A DNA stretch of 64,000 nucleotides from Rurimicrobium sp040387755 (GCA_040387755.1 JAZKDB010000002.1:1302001-1366000), one strand, 5' to 3'. Positions 19,546 through 29,715 are shown, counted from the stretch's first letter. Notes: generated by a model from the letters alone, not told the origin. Numbers and translations are program-made.

Positions 19546-20106
19546 ATGAAGAGAATAAAACTATCAGTCTTAACCTTATCGCTGATTACTTTGTCTATTA
19601 GCGCCTGCAAAAAGAAAAGCAGTGTTGAAAAAAGTGGAAGAAAACTCGACCTCGTCATTGACAAAATCCCGGTGAGCATTTCTACCCTAGCAATCACCGG
19701 ACCAAGAGAAAATATTGCAACATTTAAACACAGACTTAATATTGATAGCCTGGTAAAAAGCATTAATAGTAAATATACTCAAACCAATCTGCGCTCGATA
19801 ACATTGCGTTCTTGTAAAATAAGCATCGAAGACGAAACAGTTGCCAACAGCCTTGGCAACTTCAGTTTACTAAATATTAAAAGCTTATCGGCCGATAATA
19901 AACTTTTTGAGGTAGCTACAGCAAATGAAATTAAGGATACAGTGGTGTACTCAGTAACACTGCTTAAAAACTCATCGCAGGAACTAGCTAACTTCTTTAT
20001 TAAAGATAGTATCAGCTATCAACTTTCCGGCACTCTCAGAAAAGCACTATCGAAAAACCTGAATGCTGATGCACAATTAATATACGATATTAATATTTCA
20101 GAATAA
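19546..20106 (+). CDS. Lipoprotein of unknown function (paralogue 1)
   Basis: 186 residues with a lipoprotein signal: hydrophobic stretch, then LSISAC with the Cys at residue 21, followed by KKKS. The rest looks like a small beta-rich domain. It is related to the next gene: both share NIDSLVKSI/NMDSIIRSQ, a DITL/SITL strand, NFS-L--NI, and FIKDSISYQLSG/FINKDSVYYQLS near the end. Charged residues directly after the Cys fit, but do not prove, surface exposure. It lies 137 bp after the LytTR gene with its own promoter-like element. Function unknown. Confidence 0.75.
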   Translation: MKRIKLSVLTLSLITLSISACKKKSSVEKSGRKLDLVIDKIPVSISTLAITGPRENIATFKHRLNIDSLVKSINSKYTQTNLRSITLRSCKISIEDETVANSLGNFSLLNIKSLSADNKLFEVATANEIKDTVVYSVTLLKNSSQELANFFIKDSISYQLSGTLRKALSKNLNADAQLIYDINISE

Positions 20107-20131
20107 TTTTTTGATTCTCTGAAAACATCTC

Positions 20132-20172
20132 TGCCACAGATGCTGCATCTCACGTAGTATCTGTGGCATTTT
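20132..20172 (+). terminator. Terminator between the paralogous lipoprotein genes
   Basis: TGCCACAGAT (20132-20141) and ATCTGTGGCA (20159-20168) form a perfect 10-bp stem followed by TTTT. The loop contains the distal half of the candidate LytTR site for the next gene. Confidence 0.65.
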
Positions 20173-20180
20173 GCGTAAAA
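20148..20180 (+). promoter_or_regulatory. Candidate LytTR operator at the second lipoprotein gene
   Basis: TCTCACGTAGTA (20148-20159) and TTTTGCGTAAAA (20169-20180) are imperfect direct repeats 21 bp apart. The proximal half is identical over 11 bases to that at 19466-19476. Confidence 0.5.
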
Positions 20181-20206
20181 CAGATACATGAACAATCGGC
20201 CTCCAA

Positions 20207-20214
20207 TATCTTCG
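20207..20214 (+). promoter_or_regulatory. Candidate -7 element of the second lipoprotein gene
   Basis: TATCTTCG is one base off TAnnTTTG. It lies 38 bp beyond the start of the proximal TTTTGCGTAAA, the same geometry as at the first lipoprotein gene. Confidence 0.35.
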
Positions 20215-20256
20215 TAATCAATTACTCCTAGGCCAAACATCAAATAATAAAATGAT

Positions 20257-20808
20257 ATGCGCTCTTTACTATTTATCATCATTTTATTAAGTCAATTTCT
20301 TTTTTTTTCGTGCAAAAAGAAAGCTGTTGTTTATCAATATGAGGTGAGCACCGGAGATCTATCATTTAATATTGTCAACAGCACAGACGATCCATCAACA
20401 ATCAGAATCGGACCAATAAACATGGATAGCATTATTCGTAGCCAACTCAAAGCGGATATTAATAATATTGGATTGATCGATATAACGCTACTATCTGCAG
20501 AACTTCAAATAACTGACCCAAGCCCCTTAAACAACTTTTCAGACCTATCTACTGTAAACATCATTTGCCTGGACAAGCAGTTGTACTTATGCAATTTAAC
20601 CGGAGAACAGATTATAAATGACACAGCAAAATACTATCTGCAACTTGATGTAACAAAAGGGAAAAACCTGTCATCAATATTTATCAATAAGGATAGCGTT
20701 TATTATCAACTATCCTTAAGAATGAAACGAAAAATAATTAACCCAATTCCCTGTCAGGCATCATTCAAGTATCATGTAAAGATGGCTGAACTAGGATACA
20801 AAAACTAG
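20257..20808 (+). CDS. Lipoprotein of unknown function (paralogue 2)
   Basis: 183 residues with a lipoprotein signal (LLSQFLFFSC, Cys at residue 19, then KKKA). It aligns along its whole length with the preceding lipoprotein but at low identity, so the duplication is old. Shared landmarks are the MDSI helix, NNFSDLSTVNI, IINDTAKYYLQLDV, and SSIFINKDSVYYQLS near the C-terminus. It has its own promoter region behind a terminator, so it is separately transcribed but apparently under the same control. Function unknown. Confidence 0.75.
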   Translation: MRSLLFIIILLSQFLFFSCKKKAVVYQYEVSTGDLSFNIVNSTDDPSTIRIGPINMDSIIRSQLKADINNIGLIDITLLSAELQITDPSPLNNFSDLSTVNIICLDKQLYLCNLTGEQIINDTAKYYLQLDVTKGKNLSSIFINKDSVYYQLSLRMKRKIINPIPCQASFKYHVKMAELGYKN

Positions 20809-20894
20809 TTCATTCCATTTCTGCATTAATAGGAAACAAACCAAAATTCCGTATCAAATGAATTTATAGCTAGTCCATTTTATAAATCTTTGGT

Positions 20895-23800
20895 ATGATC
20901 AGACTTATATTTAGAAACATTACCCTATCTGTCCTTTTAATTTCTTCACTTTATAACATTAGTTCGGCAGCTAATTATTATTGGAGAGCAGTGTCGGCAG
21001 ATAACTTATTTACAAATGTTGGAAACTGGGAAACAAGCCCTGGTGGAGGACTCAGTCCATCATTGGCTCCGGGCGTGAATGACGATGTGTTTTTCCCTGT
21101 CAATTCATCGATTAGCACCATTAATCTTAATAGTGGTAACTGTAGGGATTTTAATGTAACAGCAATCGCTCCTGCAAATTTTCTATTTACTGGGATTCTT
21201 ACAGCAATTAATGGCAGCCTGAATTGCCCTAATGGTAATGCAACCTTTAATTTTGGTGGAACTCAGAATTTTATTGGTACAGGTACGCACACCATTAATA
21301 TGGGTACAAGCGCCATTCGTTTAAACGGGTTTATGACCTTTTCAAATGGCTCCGGAATAGGATCATACAATCTTATCGGCCCTATCAATACCAATGGAGT
21401 TTTGACCTTTAACAGTCAAAATTTTAATTCCAATGGCTTTCCTGTTTCTGCATATCAAATTATTATTTCAGGCAACACTCCAAAGACAATCAATTTATCT
21501 AATAGCTCAGTCATCATTAATAAGCAAGGATCTTTCGGCTCAATTCAATTCCTTTCAGCACATACAACAACTACTTACAATCTTGCCGGAACACATTTTA
21601 CAATCAATGATAGCACTGTAACCAATAAATCTGGTATAGTAATTAATCCGGGCGTACAAATAACATTCGATACTCTTACTTTAAACAAAACGACTACATC
21701 GTCTAATTCAAGTATCATCAATGTTATTGGTTCATCAGTTACTCCGGCAATAATTAACATGAATGTATTGCGCCTGAATATTGCCAATCTGGCATTAGGA
21801 GCGAATTCATTTGACAATACTTCAATCACTCTGTCTCAATGTGTGCTTAACATTGGGAATCTTATGTTTATGCAACGTAGTACTATTACTGCCGACAGAA
21901 TGTTCACCCTAAATGTTGGGGCAATCACTGAATCTCCCGTTTGCCAGGGGCAATCATCAATCGTCAGTGTAGGATACTCGCCTATTTTTATCAACACAAG
22001 CGTTCCAATAATAACAAACAATATTGCCTTTTACGGTATCACTTTTGGAGGAAGCGGCATAACAACAAGTATCAGTAATGATTTAGGAAACAACAATGGG
22101 CTGGTAACCTGGGGCACAATAATCACCGGAATAAATTATTGGTGGGTGGGAGGAAATGGTAATTGGAATGACCCTACAGAATGGAGTATAATCGGCAGTG
22201 GCGGAGCACCACTGACTTCATCAGGTTGCCTGCCAACAATATACGACAATGTACTGTTTGATGCCAATAGCTTTAGTGGTAGTCAGACAGTAACTATTGT
22301 GGATGGTGATGCCTATTGCAACAGTATCAATTGGTCAGGGAGCAATCTGGGATTGCTGACAGGTGGGGTATTATTGTCAGGAGATATTTTCTTAGGAAAT
22401 TTATTTATTAAAGCTGATGCAGATTTTTCAGGGGCACGGGGTATTGCAGCAAATTTGCTCTTTGTGGGTAACGGTACTAATACAATCACCTCTGGCAGTG
22501 CCTTTACCTATGCCTGCCCAGCCATCAAAATAATGGGAACAGGTACACATACCTTAAATGATAACCTTCAGGCATCTTCCAGTATAAGCTATCTGCAGCA
22601 TACAGCAGGCACCTTTAATACAGGAGGCTTTACAATTGATGTTGCAAATTTCTGCAGCCGCTCCTTTCCTGAATCAGCTTCAAATCCCAGAACACTTACT
22701 ATCACCAATTCTCAAATAAATATAAGAGATATAATTAGTAGTGTTGTATCTGGCAGAAGACATATTGACTTATCATTTCTGAGTACACTAAATGCAGCCA
22801 ACAGTGAATTTCGGATTCACAGCGCAGATGTATCAGCCAACTTCTTCATTACAAAAGGTAATACTTCAGCCACTTATCTGACCAGTGCGGACTTCAATAA
22901 CATTAGCTTTATAGCAACGAGTGGAAGCCCTATATTTTCAACAAATACAGTTGGAGGAGGAAGCTACACAGTCAATTTCAATAATATTAATTTCTCTTCA
23001 AATGCCCGTATTGCGTGCGCTTCAGGAACAATAACACATAATGTCAACAATTATAATCTGGTTAGCGGAGCAACCTATTCTTTCACTCAGGCATCTGGTA
23101 CCAGCCCCACATTTAATGTTCTCGGCAACATAAATCATACTGTCAGTGGCTGTCAGGAACTGGTGAGGATACAAAGCAGTCTGTTTGGCACAAGAGCACG
23201 TATCAATAAAGCTACTGGTCCTTTTAACATAGATGGAGCCATTGTGGCAGACATTAACTCTGTAGGTGCAACTCTTAATATTACAAATGGTGTAGATGCA
23301 GGCAACAATTTGAATGTAACTATTCTTGCGGCTACCAGTCGCACTATGTATTGGGTAAATAATGTCGGCAACTGGGATAATGGCACAGGCCATTGGAGCA
23401 TTGGTGTCAGTGGAGGAGATCCATTGATAACTAATCCTTTGGGTTGCATACCGCGAATAGTAGACGATGTAATCTTCGACAATAACTCCTTTAGCAGTTC
23501 GGGTCAAACGGTAAGCCTGAATGTGGATGGCAATTGCCGTAATATGCTGTGGACAAGCAGTGCAGGTGCTGATGCACCTATATTTTCTGGAGCACTTGCA
23601 CGAAATCTTAACATCTATGGCAGTCTTGAATTAGGAACAGGAATGACCCATTCCTTTAATGGAAGAACCTATATGCAAGGCATAAATACAGCTGCTTTTT
23701 CTCAATCTATCGACATGAATGGTGTGAGCACAAATGGCAGTATCTGGATGAACGGGGGTGGCAGATATGATTTGATTGATTCGGTAAGAATAATCACAGC

Positions 23801-25277
23801 AGATCAGGGCATCAGATTAGAGCGCGGGAATTTTGTAACAAATGGAAACAGAATTTATGCCGGAGCTCTAACAATGGATGTTAGCGGAGGCAATGCTGCA
23901 GATATTTCCAACTCATATATCCACTTATTCTCTGTAGGTAATTCTGGAATAGTATCGAGTGCTACTTACAGTGCTTTCCATAGTGCCACAGGAACCTGGA
24001 ACGCCAGCGGAAGTAATATCCAAAGTGATTTTGGCGTAGTCTCCATCAGCAATACTATCCCAGTCAGCTATGGAAGCATCACAATGAACAGCACTACTAC
24101 TCCCGGAATAAGCGGCAGCTCAAACCAGCCAATTACTTTCAACAATATAATGTGGCTACAAACTCCATCCTTTGCTGCCGGTGGCAGCAGAATGGATGGA
24201 ATATTTTTTATTGATACTCTAAGCTATCCATTGAGTTCATTAAATACCTTCCAAACCGGAGGGGTCAGATCCTACACTATTAATGATACACTTATTGCAT
24301 TCGGCACTCCATGCAACCCCACCTTTATACGCAGCGCAACTCCGGGATTAGCAGCATCAATAAGCAATACTTCATGCAATTTTGACTTCAACTTTGTAAA
24401 CCTAAGAGACATAAATGCATTGACCTGTACCGCTGCCCAAAACAAAAGCATCGGAACTGATGAAGGGGGCAATACGAATTGGACTATTACCAGTATCCCT
24501 GGACTTACCAAGCTGGGTAATGATACAGCAATCGTTTGCGGAGGACCAACAATTGCATTAGATGCTATTGGCTTTGGCAAAATACCAGGAATACTATATG
24601 CATGGAATACAGGAAGTAGCAGCAGAACAATTAATGTAAATGCTGCTGATACTTACTCTATTGTTGTTACTTATGGTATTGGATGCACCGTATCCGACAG
24701 CATAATTGTCAGTTGCTCGTCAATTTTACCTATAAAAGGACTTCACTTAACCGGTAGCCTTATCAACCATTCTATTTCATTGCAATGGCAGACTTTGACG
24801 GCACAAAAACTTAGTCATTTCAATATTGAACGTAGTACAAACGGCATCAATTTTGAAACAATTGCCACATTAAAAGCCGCTGAAAATAATAATATCCAGA
24901 ATCATTACTCCCTGATAGATAAACAACCCTCACCGGAAAGAAATTTTTATCGGATAAAACAATCTGATATAAATGAACAAATCACTTATTCCAATACCAT
25001 CAGAGTTGACTACAATCCAGAAGGTAAAAACATAATCACTGTTACTCCAAATCCGGTGGTGGATTATTTCGAAATCAGATTCAGCCAAAAGGGAGAATAC
25101 AATCTTAAAATAACCAATGCTCAGGGACAAATAGTATGGGAACAGGAAACTGAAGTCACAGACATTGCTCAAGGGAGAAGATTCAGCAAAGAGGCCTGGC
25201 CTGAGGGAGTATACTATTTAATCATTTCATCGCCGGATAATGGCTATACACAATCTTTTCAACTCTCTATTCTCTAA
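20895..25277 (+). CDS. Large T9SS cargo surface protein with three NYWWVGGNGNW-type modules
   Basis: 1460 residues. A signal peptide (ends NISSA) is followed by three long repeats. Each opens with a Tyr/Trp-rich motif (YYWRAVSADNLFTNVGNW near 28, YWWVGGNGNWNDPTEWS near 413, MYWVNNVGNWDNGTGHWS near 817) and a DDV(F/I)F strand, then continues with Asn/Ser/Thr-rich beta-helix-like sequence. Residues ~1270-1375 form an FN3-like domain (LQWQTLTAQKLSHFNIERS, FYRIKQSD). The end is a type A sorting domain (VTPNPVVDYFEI ... GVYYLIISSPDNG). It is 24 bp upstream of another T9SS cargo gene, so the two probably form an operon. An adhesin-like role is inferred. Confidence 0.82.
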   Translation: MIRLIFRNITLSVLLISSLYNISSAANYYWRAVSADNLFTNVGNWETSPGGGLSPSLAPGVNDDVFFPVNSSISTINLNSGNCRDFNVTAIAPANFLFTGILTAINGSLNCPNGNATFNFGGTQNFIGTGTHTINMGTSAIRLNGFMTFSNGSGIGSYNLIGPINTNGVLTFNSQNFNSNGFPVSAYQIIISGNTPKTINLSNSSVIINKQGSFGSIQFLSAHTTTTYNLAGTHFTINDSTVTNKSGIVINPGVQITFDTLTLNKTTTSSNSSIINVIGSSVTPAIINMNVLRLNIANLALGANSFDNTSITLSQCVLNIGNLMFMQRSTITADRMFTLNVGAITESPVCQGQSSIVSVGYSPIFINTSVPIITNNIAFYGITFGGSGITTSISNDLGNNNGLVTWGTIITGINYWWVGGNGNWNDPTEWSIIGSGGAPLTSSGCLPTIYDNVLFDANSFSGSQTVTIVDGDAYCNSINWSGSNLGLLTGGVLLSGDIFLGNLFIKADADFSGARGIAANLLFVGNGTNTITSGSAFTYACPAIKIMGTGTHTLNDNLQASSSISYLQHTAGTFNTGGFTIDVANFCSRSFPESASNPRTLTITNSQINIRDIISSVVSGRRHIDLSFLSTLNAANSEFRIHSADVSANFFITKGNTSATYLTSADFNNISFIATSGSPIFSTNTVGGGSYTVNFNNINFSSNARIACASGTITHNVNNYNLVSGATYSFTQASGTSPTFNVLGNINHTVSGCQELVRIQSSLFGTRARINKATGPFNIDGAIVADINSVGATLNITNGVDAGNNLNVTILAATSRTMYWVNNVGNWDNGTGHWSIGVSGGDPLITNPLGCIPRIVDDVIFDNNSFSSSGQTVSLNVDGNCRNMLWTSSAGADAPIFSGALARNLNIYGSLELGTGMTHSFNGRTYMQGINTAAFSQSIDMNGVSTNGSIWMNGGGRYDLIDSVRIITADQGIRLERGNFVTNGNRIYAGALTMDVSGGNAADISNSYIHLFSVGNSGIVSSATYSAFHSATGTWNASGSNIQSDFGVVSISNTIPVSYGSITMNSTTTPGISGSSNQPITFNNIMWLQTPSFAAGGSRMDGIFFIDTLSYPLSSLNTFQTGGVRSYTINDTLIAFGTPCNPTFIRSATPGLAASISNTSCNFDFNFVNLRDINALTCTAAQNKSIGTDEGGNTNWTITSIPGLTKLGNDTAIVCGGPTIALDAIGFGKIPGILYAWNTGSSSRTINVNAADTYSIVVTYGIGCTVSDSIIVSCSSILPIKGLHLTGSLINHSISLQWQTLTAQKLSHFNIERSTNGINFETIATLKAAENNNIQNHYSLIDKQPSPERNFYRIKQSDINEQITYSNTIRVDYNPEGKNIITVTPNPVVDYFEIRFSQKGEYNLKITNAQGQIVWEQETEVTDIAQGRRFSKEAWPEGVYYLIISSPDNGYTQSFQLSIL

Positions 25278-25301
25278 TCAAAATCCAAATTACAGACAAT
25301 T

Positions 25302-27206
25302 ATGAACCGAAAGAAATCATTGAGAATAAGACTTATCATCGCAATACTTCTCTTCCCAATTATGGGATTCGCACAAAGTACCTATTATGTTTCTTCTTCG
25401 GGAAACGATGCCAATCCGGGAACCGAAAGCGCCCCATTTGGCAGTATTCAAAAATGTATAGACAAATGGAATGGTATAGCTCAGTTTACTTGTGCATGTG
25501 AAGGGACTTTTCATGAAGAACTAGTTGTTGACGAAGGTGGTCCGTCTCCTTCATTGAAAAATAAAATCACAGCATGGGATACAGACAAGGACGGAGATCT
25601 TGATGATGAAACGTTTATCCTTGACGGAGAAAACACACGAAATATTGCGTTGCAAAATTTATTCGGCAAAAAGCCCGATAATATTGAAATATCCTATTTG
25701 CAATTCAAAAACTACTTCCCTGACGGAGGGTGCGGAGACGATGGTGAACTGCACTTTATTTTAATGGGCTGTTCCGGAGGGACAGGTTGCAGCGATTGGT
25801 GGATACATCACTGTCAATTTGAAGATTTAGGAAAAAAATGTAATGCAGGGTCTCACTACATCGCCATTCAACCCCAAAATGCACCAAACCTGCTCATTGA
25901 AGATAACTACTTCAAAGGAATCTATGCATTTGTTATGCGATACATTGACGGAGCAAACATTCGATTTCTGAATAATTATGTCGAAGTGCAAACAACAGGA
26001 TTAAAAGGTTGGGGCGAGAAACTGGATAGCATGGTAATTTCCGGAAACGTATTTGATTGCGATGGCAATGGTAATCCTGCAGATACTGCAGGAAGCGCAT
26101 GTCTTGGTCAAAACGCCATCAACTTATCCAATAATGCACGATACTCATTGATCAGTAATAATGTATTCTATGATTGCGTCCAATGCATAGCTTATGGCAC
26201 TAGCGAAGACTATGGTTTCAGAGACAATCATGGACATGTTATAGAAAACAACATCATACACAGAACAGAAAAAGTTTGTAATAAATATAATTCCCCCATC
26301 AAACTGGAAGACTGTTCCGGCTATTCATTGAACACAGGAGACAGCATGGAACTCCGGGATATGGTATTTAGGAACAACGTAATTAACTATTATGGTAAAC
26401 CTACTACCTGGAATCAAGGGGCTGCTGTAGAAATAATGGCAGGACACCCATTCGATTTTGCAAGTAATTTTGCATTCTATAACAACTCAATAAATGGATT
26501 CCGCTGGGCTATTCATCTGGACCAGTGCATTATTGATAAAAAACTGCAACCATACCAACTTGATGGTTTGACACTTAAAAACAATATCTACAGCAATATC
26601 CGTGATGGATTCTACATGCTCAACTTTGATAATACATGGGACACTGTGTCACCCGCAAATATTGTATCTGACTACAACGCATTCTATGGTAAAGACTATT
26701 TTGGTTGGCAAGGAATAAAAACATTCAGCACATGGAAATCCACACTAGGTTTTGATACACATTCAGTATGGTGCTTACCTAAATACAAGGATTCTATACT
26801 CCTGACTCTTGACTCAATGGATATATGTGCAAAGGATGCAGGAACACCCTTGACTGGATTTATCAATGATATAGATAACGATATAAGACCACAGGGTTCT
26901 GCATGGGATATTGGTGCAGACGAATGTAAAGTAGAGATTCTGAGCATTGTCAGGTCAAAAAATAACTTTAGTAAAATAAAAGCCTATCCCAACCCAACAG
27001 CCTCTTTAGTTTATCTGGAATTCGATGAAAAAGAGTCCATTCATCTCACTTTCACTGACATGTTTGGACACATATTAAAACATGAAGACAATATTCAAAA
27101 TGCGCGGTATACTATTGATTTAAGCAATTACCCTTTAGGTTTCTACTTAATCAATTGCACTAATACATTAAATGAAGTACAGACTATCAAACTGGTTAAA
27201 AATTAA
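25302..27206 (+). CDS. Secreted right-handed beta-helix protein with T9SS sorting domain
   Basis: 634 residues. A signal peptide (ends PIMGFAQ) is followed by the typical opening of DUF1565/pectate-lyase-like beta-helix proteins: TYYVSSSGNDANPGTESAPFGSIQKCID. Residues ~100-460 carry many NN-x(n)-F and (I/V)xxN turns (NNYVEVQ, SNNVFYDC, ENNIIHR, NNVINYY, YNNSINGF, KNNIYSN), the pattern of stacked beta-helix rungs. IGADEC near 545 closes the fold. The tail is a type A sorting domain (AYPNPTASLVYLEF ... LGFYLINCTN). It may be a polysaccharide lyase or binding protein; no catalytic residues could be assigned. Confidence 0.8.
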   Translation: MNRKKSLRIRLIIAILLFPIMGFAQSTYYVSSSGNDANPGTESAPFGSIQKCIDKWNGIAQFTCACEGTFHEELVVDEGGPSPSLKNKITAWDTDKDGDLDDETFILDGENTRNIALQNLFGKKPDNIEISYLQFKNYFPDGGCGDDGELHFILMGCSGGTGCSDWWIHHCQFEDLGKKCNAGSHYIAIQPQNAPNLLIEDNYFKGIYAFVMRYIDGANIRFLNNYVEVQTTGLKGWGEKLDSMVISGNVFDCDGNGNPADTAGSACLGQNAINLSNNARYSLISNNVFYDCVQCIAYGTSEDYGFRDNHGHVIENNIIHRTEKVCNKYNSPIKLEDCSGYSLNTGDSMELRDMVFRNNVINYYGKPTTWNQGAAVEIMAGHPFDFASNFAFYNNSINGFRWAIHLDQCIIDKKLQPYQLDGLTLKNNIYSNIRDGFYMLNFDNTWDTVSPANIVSDYNAFYGKDYFGWQGIKTFSTWKSTLGFDTHSVWCLPKYKDSILLTLDSMDICAKDAGTPLTGFINDIDNDIRPQGSAWDIGADECKVEILSIVRSKNNFSKIKAYPNPTASLVYLEFDEKESIHLTFTDMFGHILKHEDNIQNARYTIDLSNYPLGFYLINCTNTLNEVQTIKLVKN

Positions 27207-27225
27207 TACAGCAGTAATTCAATGC

Positions 27226-27280
27226 AAACTCCAGTATGTATAGAAAAATGAAAAGACAAATACTACAGGAGTTTTAATTT
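27226..27280 (+). terminator. Probable terminator after the beta-helix gene
   Basis: AAACTCC-AGTAT (27226-27237) pairs with ATACT-ACA-GGAGTTT (27260-27274), a 12-bp stem with a 3-nt bulge, followed by TAATTT. Confidence 0.55.
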
Positions 27281-27381
27281 CTTAAGGATCGAAATAATCT
27301 TACGTTGGTAAACAAGATTGAATTTCATTTCAATTTTGTTTACCTTGTATTTTGATAAAGCCATTCCATATCCAAAGTGTT

Positions 27382-29565
27382 ATGAGGTTCACATCTATAC
27401 TATGCATCATCTTACTTGCCGGCACATGTGGTCTCTTTTCATGCGGGACAAAGATTAATAAAAAGGAAGGCAAAATAGGCAGACTTCTTGACCCCAAAAA
27501 CCTGGACTCTTCAATTAGTCCTTGCGAAAATTTTTTCTTATTTGCTAATGGCTCCTGGTTAAAAAAAAATCCAATTCCTGCTAATGAAACAAGATGGGGA
27601 AGTCTGAATCTGCTTGAAGAAAATAATTATATTGTACAACATGAATTGCTCGAATTTGCAGCTTTGAATGCAAACTCAACATCAAATCCCTCTATTCAAA
27701 AAGTGGGAAATTTCTACAATAGTGGCATGGACACACAAAGTATCGAACAATCAGGCTTAACCTCTCTGAAAGAGATACTGAAACGTATTGATAACATACA
27801 CTCTGCTCAAGATATACTCAGAGAAATCAATAATGAGCAATTAGAAGGCTTTAACACAGCCTACACCTTTACTGTCTCGCCTGATGATAAAAACATAAAC
27901 AATCAAATTTGTAAATTCTATCAAGGTGGACTGGGTATGCCCGAACCTGAGTATTATTACAAAAAAGAAATGCCCAATATCCGTTTCCTTGAAGCATACA
28001 AAAATTATGTAGAAAGAATATTGATAATAATAGGTGAAGAAAAGAATACAGCAATACAGAACTCTGCAAAAATAATTCAGCTGGAAACAAATTTGGCACA
28101 AGCATCCATGAGTCGTACTGAAAGACAAGCAGTCTATAATTTATATCATAAATTTAGTATTGCTGAAGCTAACAGGCTTACTCAAAACATGAATTGGGGA
28201 GACATACTTTTTCAGCTAAATACAAAAAACGAGGATAGTATTATCATTGGACAACCTGATTATTATCTGGCACTGTCGCAACAGTTAAAATGCTTGCCAA
28301 CAGATACATGGAAAGTTTATCTGAGATTCCATTTAATAAACACCATGGCTCCGTATTTAAGTAAGGACTTTGCAAACGCACACTTCGATTTCTATGGTAA
28401 AACAATCAGAGGACTACAGAAAAAAAAGGAGCGGTGGAAATTTGTACAATCAGTAATAGATGCTTCTATTGGAGAGTTATTGGGACAGATGTATGTTGAC
28501 AAAACATTTAAACCTGAAGCTAAAAAGAGAATGTCAGAGCTGGTGGATAATATTCAGATGACCTATAGAGAGCAAATACTTCTTGCCGATTGGATGACAG
28601 AAGCAACAAAAAAGAAAGCGGTCCAAAAACTAGACGCTATCACAAAAAAAATTGGATATCCTGACAAAATAAAAGACTATTCAAAACTAAATATTAGCCC
28701 GAATGATTTTGCAAAAAACGTATTAACTGCTGCAACATTTCAATATAACAACATGATAAGTAAACTGGGAAAACCGGTGAATAAAAACGAATGGAATCTG
28801 ACCTCAACCACAGTAAATGCCCGCTACAACCTTGCCTTTAACGAAATTGTATTTCCAGCAGGATTATTACAATATTCATCCAACTACAAAATGACAGAAG
28901 ACATTTCGCGCTATGAAATTATTTTTTCAGATAAAAGTTTCGGCAACAGCAATCAAAAAAAACAACTGCCTTATAAAATAATATTGCCTTCTGGCACACT
29001 TCAATACCCATATTTTATCGAAAATGCAGACGATGCCGTCAACTATGGCAGTATTGGAGCTTTCATTGCACATGAAATGAGCCATGGATTTGATAACAGA
29101 GGAAGACATTATGACGCGGGTGGAAATCTCAATAATTGGTGGACTACTGAAGATGAAAGGAAATTTAATGAGAAAGCGGAAGTATTAATTAACCAATTCA
29201 ATAAATTTACTGTTCTGGATACTTTGCATGTAGATGGCAATCTTACTCTGGGAGAAAATATTGCTGATTTGACTGGCATAACAATTGCTTATAAAGCTTT
29301 TAAGAAAACAAGGCAGGGCAAAGGGAATGAACTGATTGATGGCTTCACTCCTGATCAAAGATTCTTCCTTAGTTGGGCACAGCTTTGGCGCGAAGCTTCA
29401 ACCGATGAAGAAACAAAAACAAGAATAAAACTAGATCATCACGCACCTTATATTTGGCGTTGCAATGGCATACTAAGTAATCTTCCGGAATTTCATCAGG
29501 CATTTGGTGTCCGCAAAGGAGATAAAATGTTTATAAATGAAAATTTAAGAGCAAAAATCTGGTAA
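27382..29565 (+). CDS. M13 family zinc metallopeptidase (PepO/neprilysin-like), lipoprotein
   Basis: 727 residues from ATG 27382; an in-frame TTG at 27352 would spoil the signal. The N-terminus is a lipoprotein signal (LAGTCGLFSC). The catalytic domain shows HEMSH (H564, E565, H568), the third ligand in GENIADLTG (E625, with D629), the substrate-binding NARY, and the end motif GDKMF. The N-terminal PF05649-type domain starts at SSISPCENFFLFANGSWLKK. It is an envelope endopeptidase for short peptides, expected to face the periplasm or surface. The length fits M13 bacterial enzymes (~650-730). The C-terminus is AKIW rather than the common CxVW. Confidence 0.92.
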   Translation: MRFTSILCIILLAGTCGLFSCGTKINKKEGKIGRLLDPKNLDSSISPCENFFLFANGSWLKKNPIPANETRWGSLNLLEENNYIVQHELLEFAALNANSTSNPSIQKVGNFYNSGMDTQSIEQSGLTSLKEILKRIDNIHSAQDILREINNEQLEGFNTAYTFTVSPDDKNINNQICKFYQGGLGMPEPEYYYKKEMPNIRFLEAYKNYVERILIIIGEEKNTAIQNSAKIIQLETNLAQASMSRTERQAVYNLYHKFSIAEANRLTQNMNWGDILFQLNTKNEDSIIIGQPDYYLALSQQLKCLPTDTWKVYLRFHLINTMAPYLSKDFANAHFDFYGKTIRGLQKKKERWKFVQSVIDASIGELLGQMYVDKTFKPEAKKRMSELVDNIQMTYREQILLADWMTEATKKKAVQKLDAITKKIGYPDKIKDYSKLNISPNDFAKNVLTAATFQYNNMISKLGKPVNKNEWNLTSTTVNARYNLAFNEIVFPAGLLQYSSNYKMTEDISRYEIIFSDKSFGNSNQKKQLPYKIILPSGTLQYPYFIENADDAVNYGSIGAFIAHEMSHGFDNRGRHYDAGGNLNNWWTTEDERKFNEKAEVLINQFNKFTVLDTLHVDGNLTLGENIADLTGITIAYKAFKKTRQGKGNELIDGFTPDQRFFLSWAQLWREASTDEETKTRIKLDHHAPYIWRCNGILSNLPEFHQAFGVRKGDKMFINENLRAKIW

Positions 29566-29670
29566 ACCTAAGCTTTGCTTCAACAAACATTGCCATTAAG
29601 GCATCGGGAATTCTCACAGAAAAGCAACTAAACAAACCCTCATTTTTTTAAAATTCATAATAAAAATAGT

Positions 29671-29712
29671 GTAGTTAAATAACTACGCTTATATTTGCAG
29701 TCAAATAGCTAC
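29671..29712 (+). promoter_or_regulatory. Promoter and candidate ArsR-family operator
   Basis: GTAGTTA (29671-29677) and TAACTAC (29680-29686) form an inverted repeat with a 2-base centre. It is immediately followed by a -7 element TATATTTG (29690-29697). A further half-site TAGCTAC lies at 29706-29712. An operator inside the promoter of an ArsR gene suggests autorepression. Confidence 0.6.
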
Positions 29713-29715
29713 ACA

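Noticed and set aside
23022..23507. 161-codon minus-strand ORF inside the large surface protein gene
   Set aside because: It is antisense to a repeat-rich, low-complexity coding region and has no start context or known domain.
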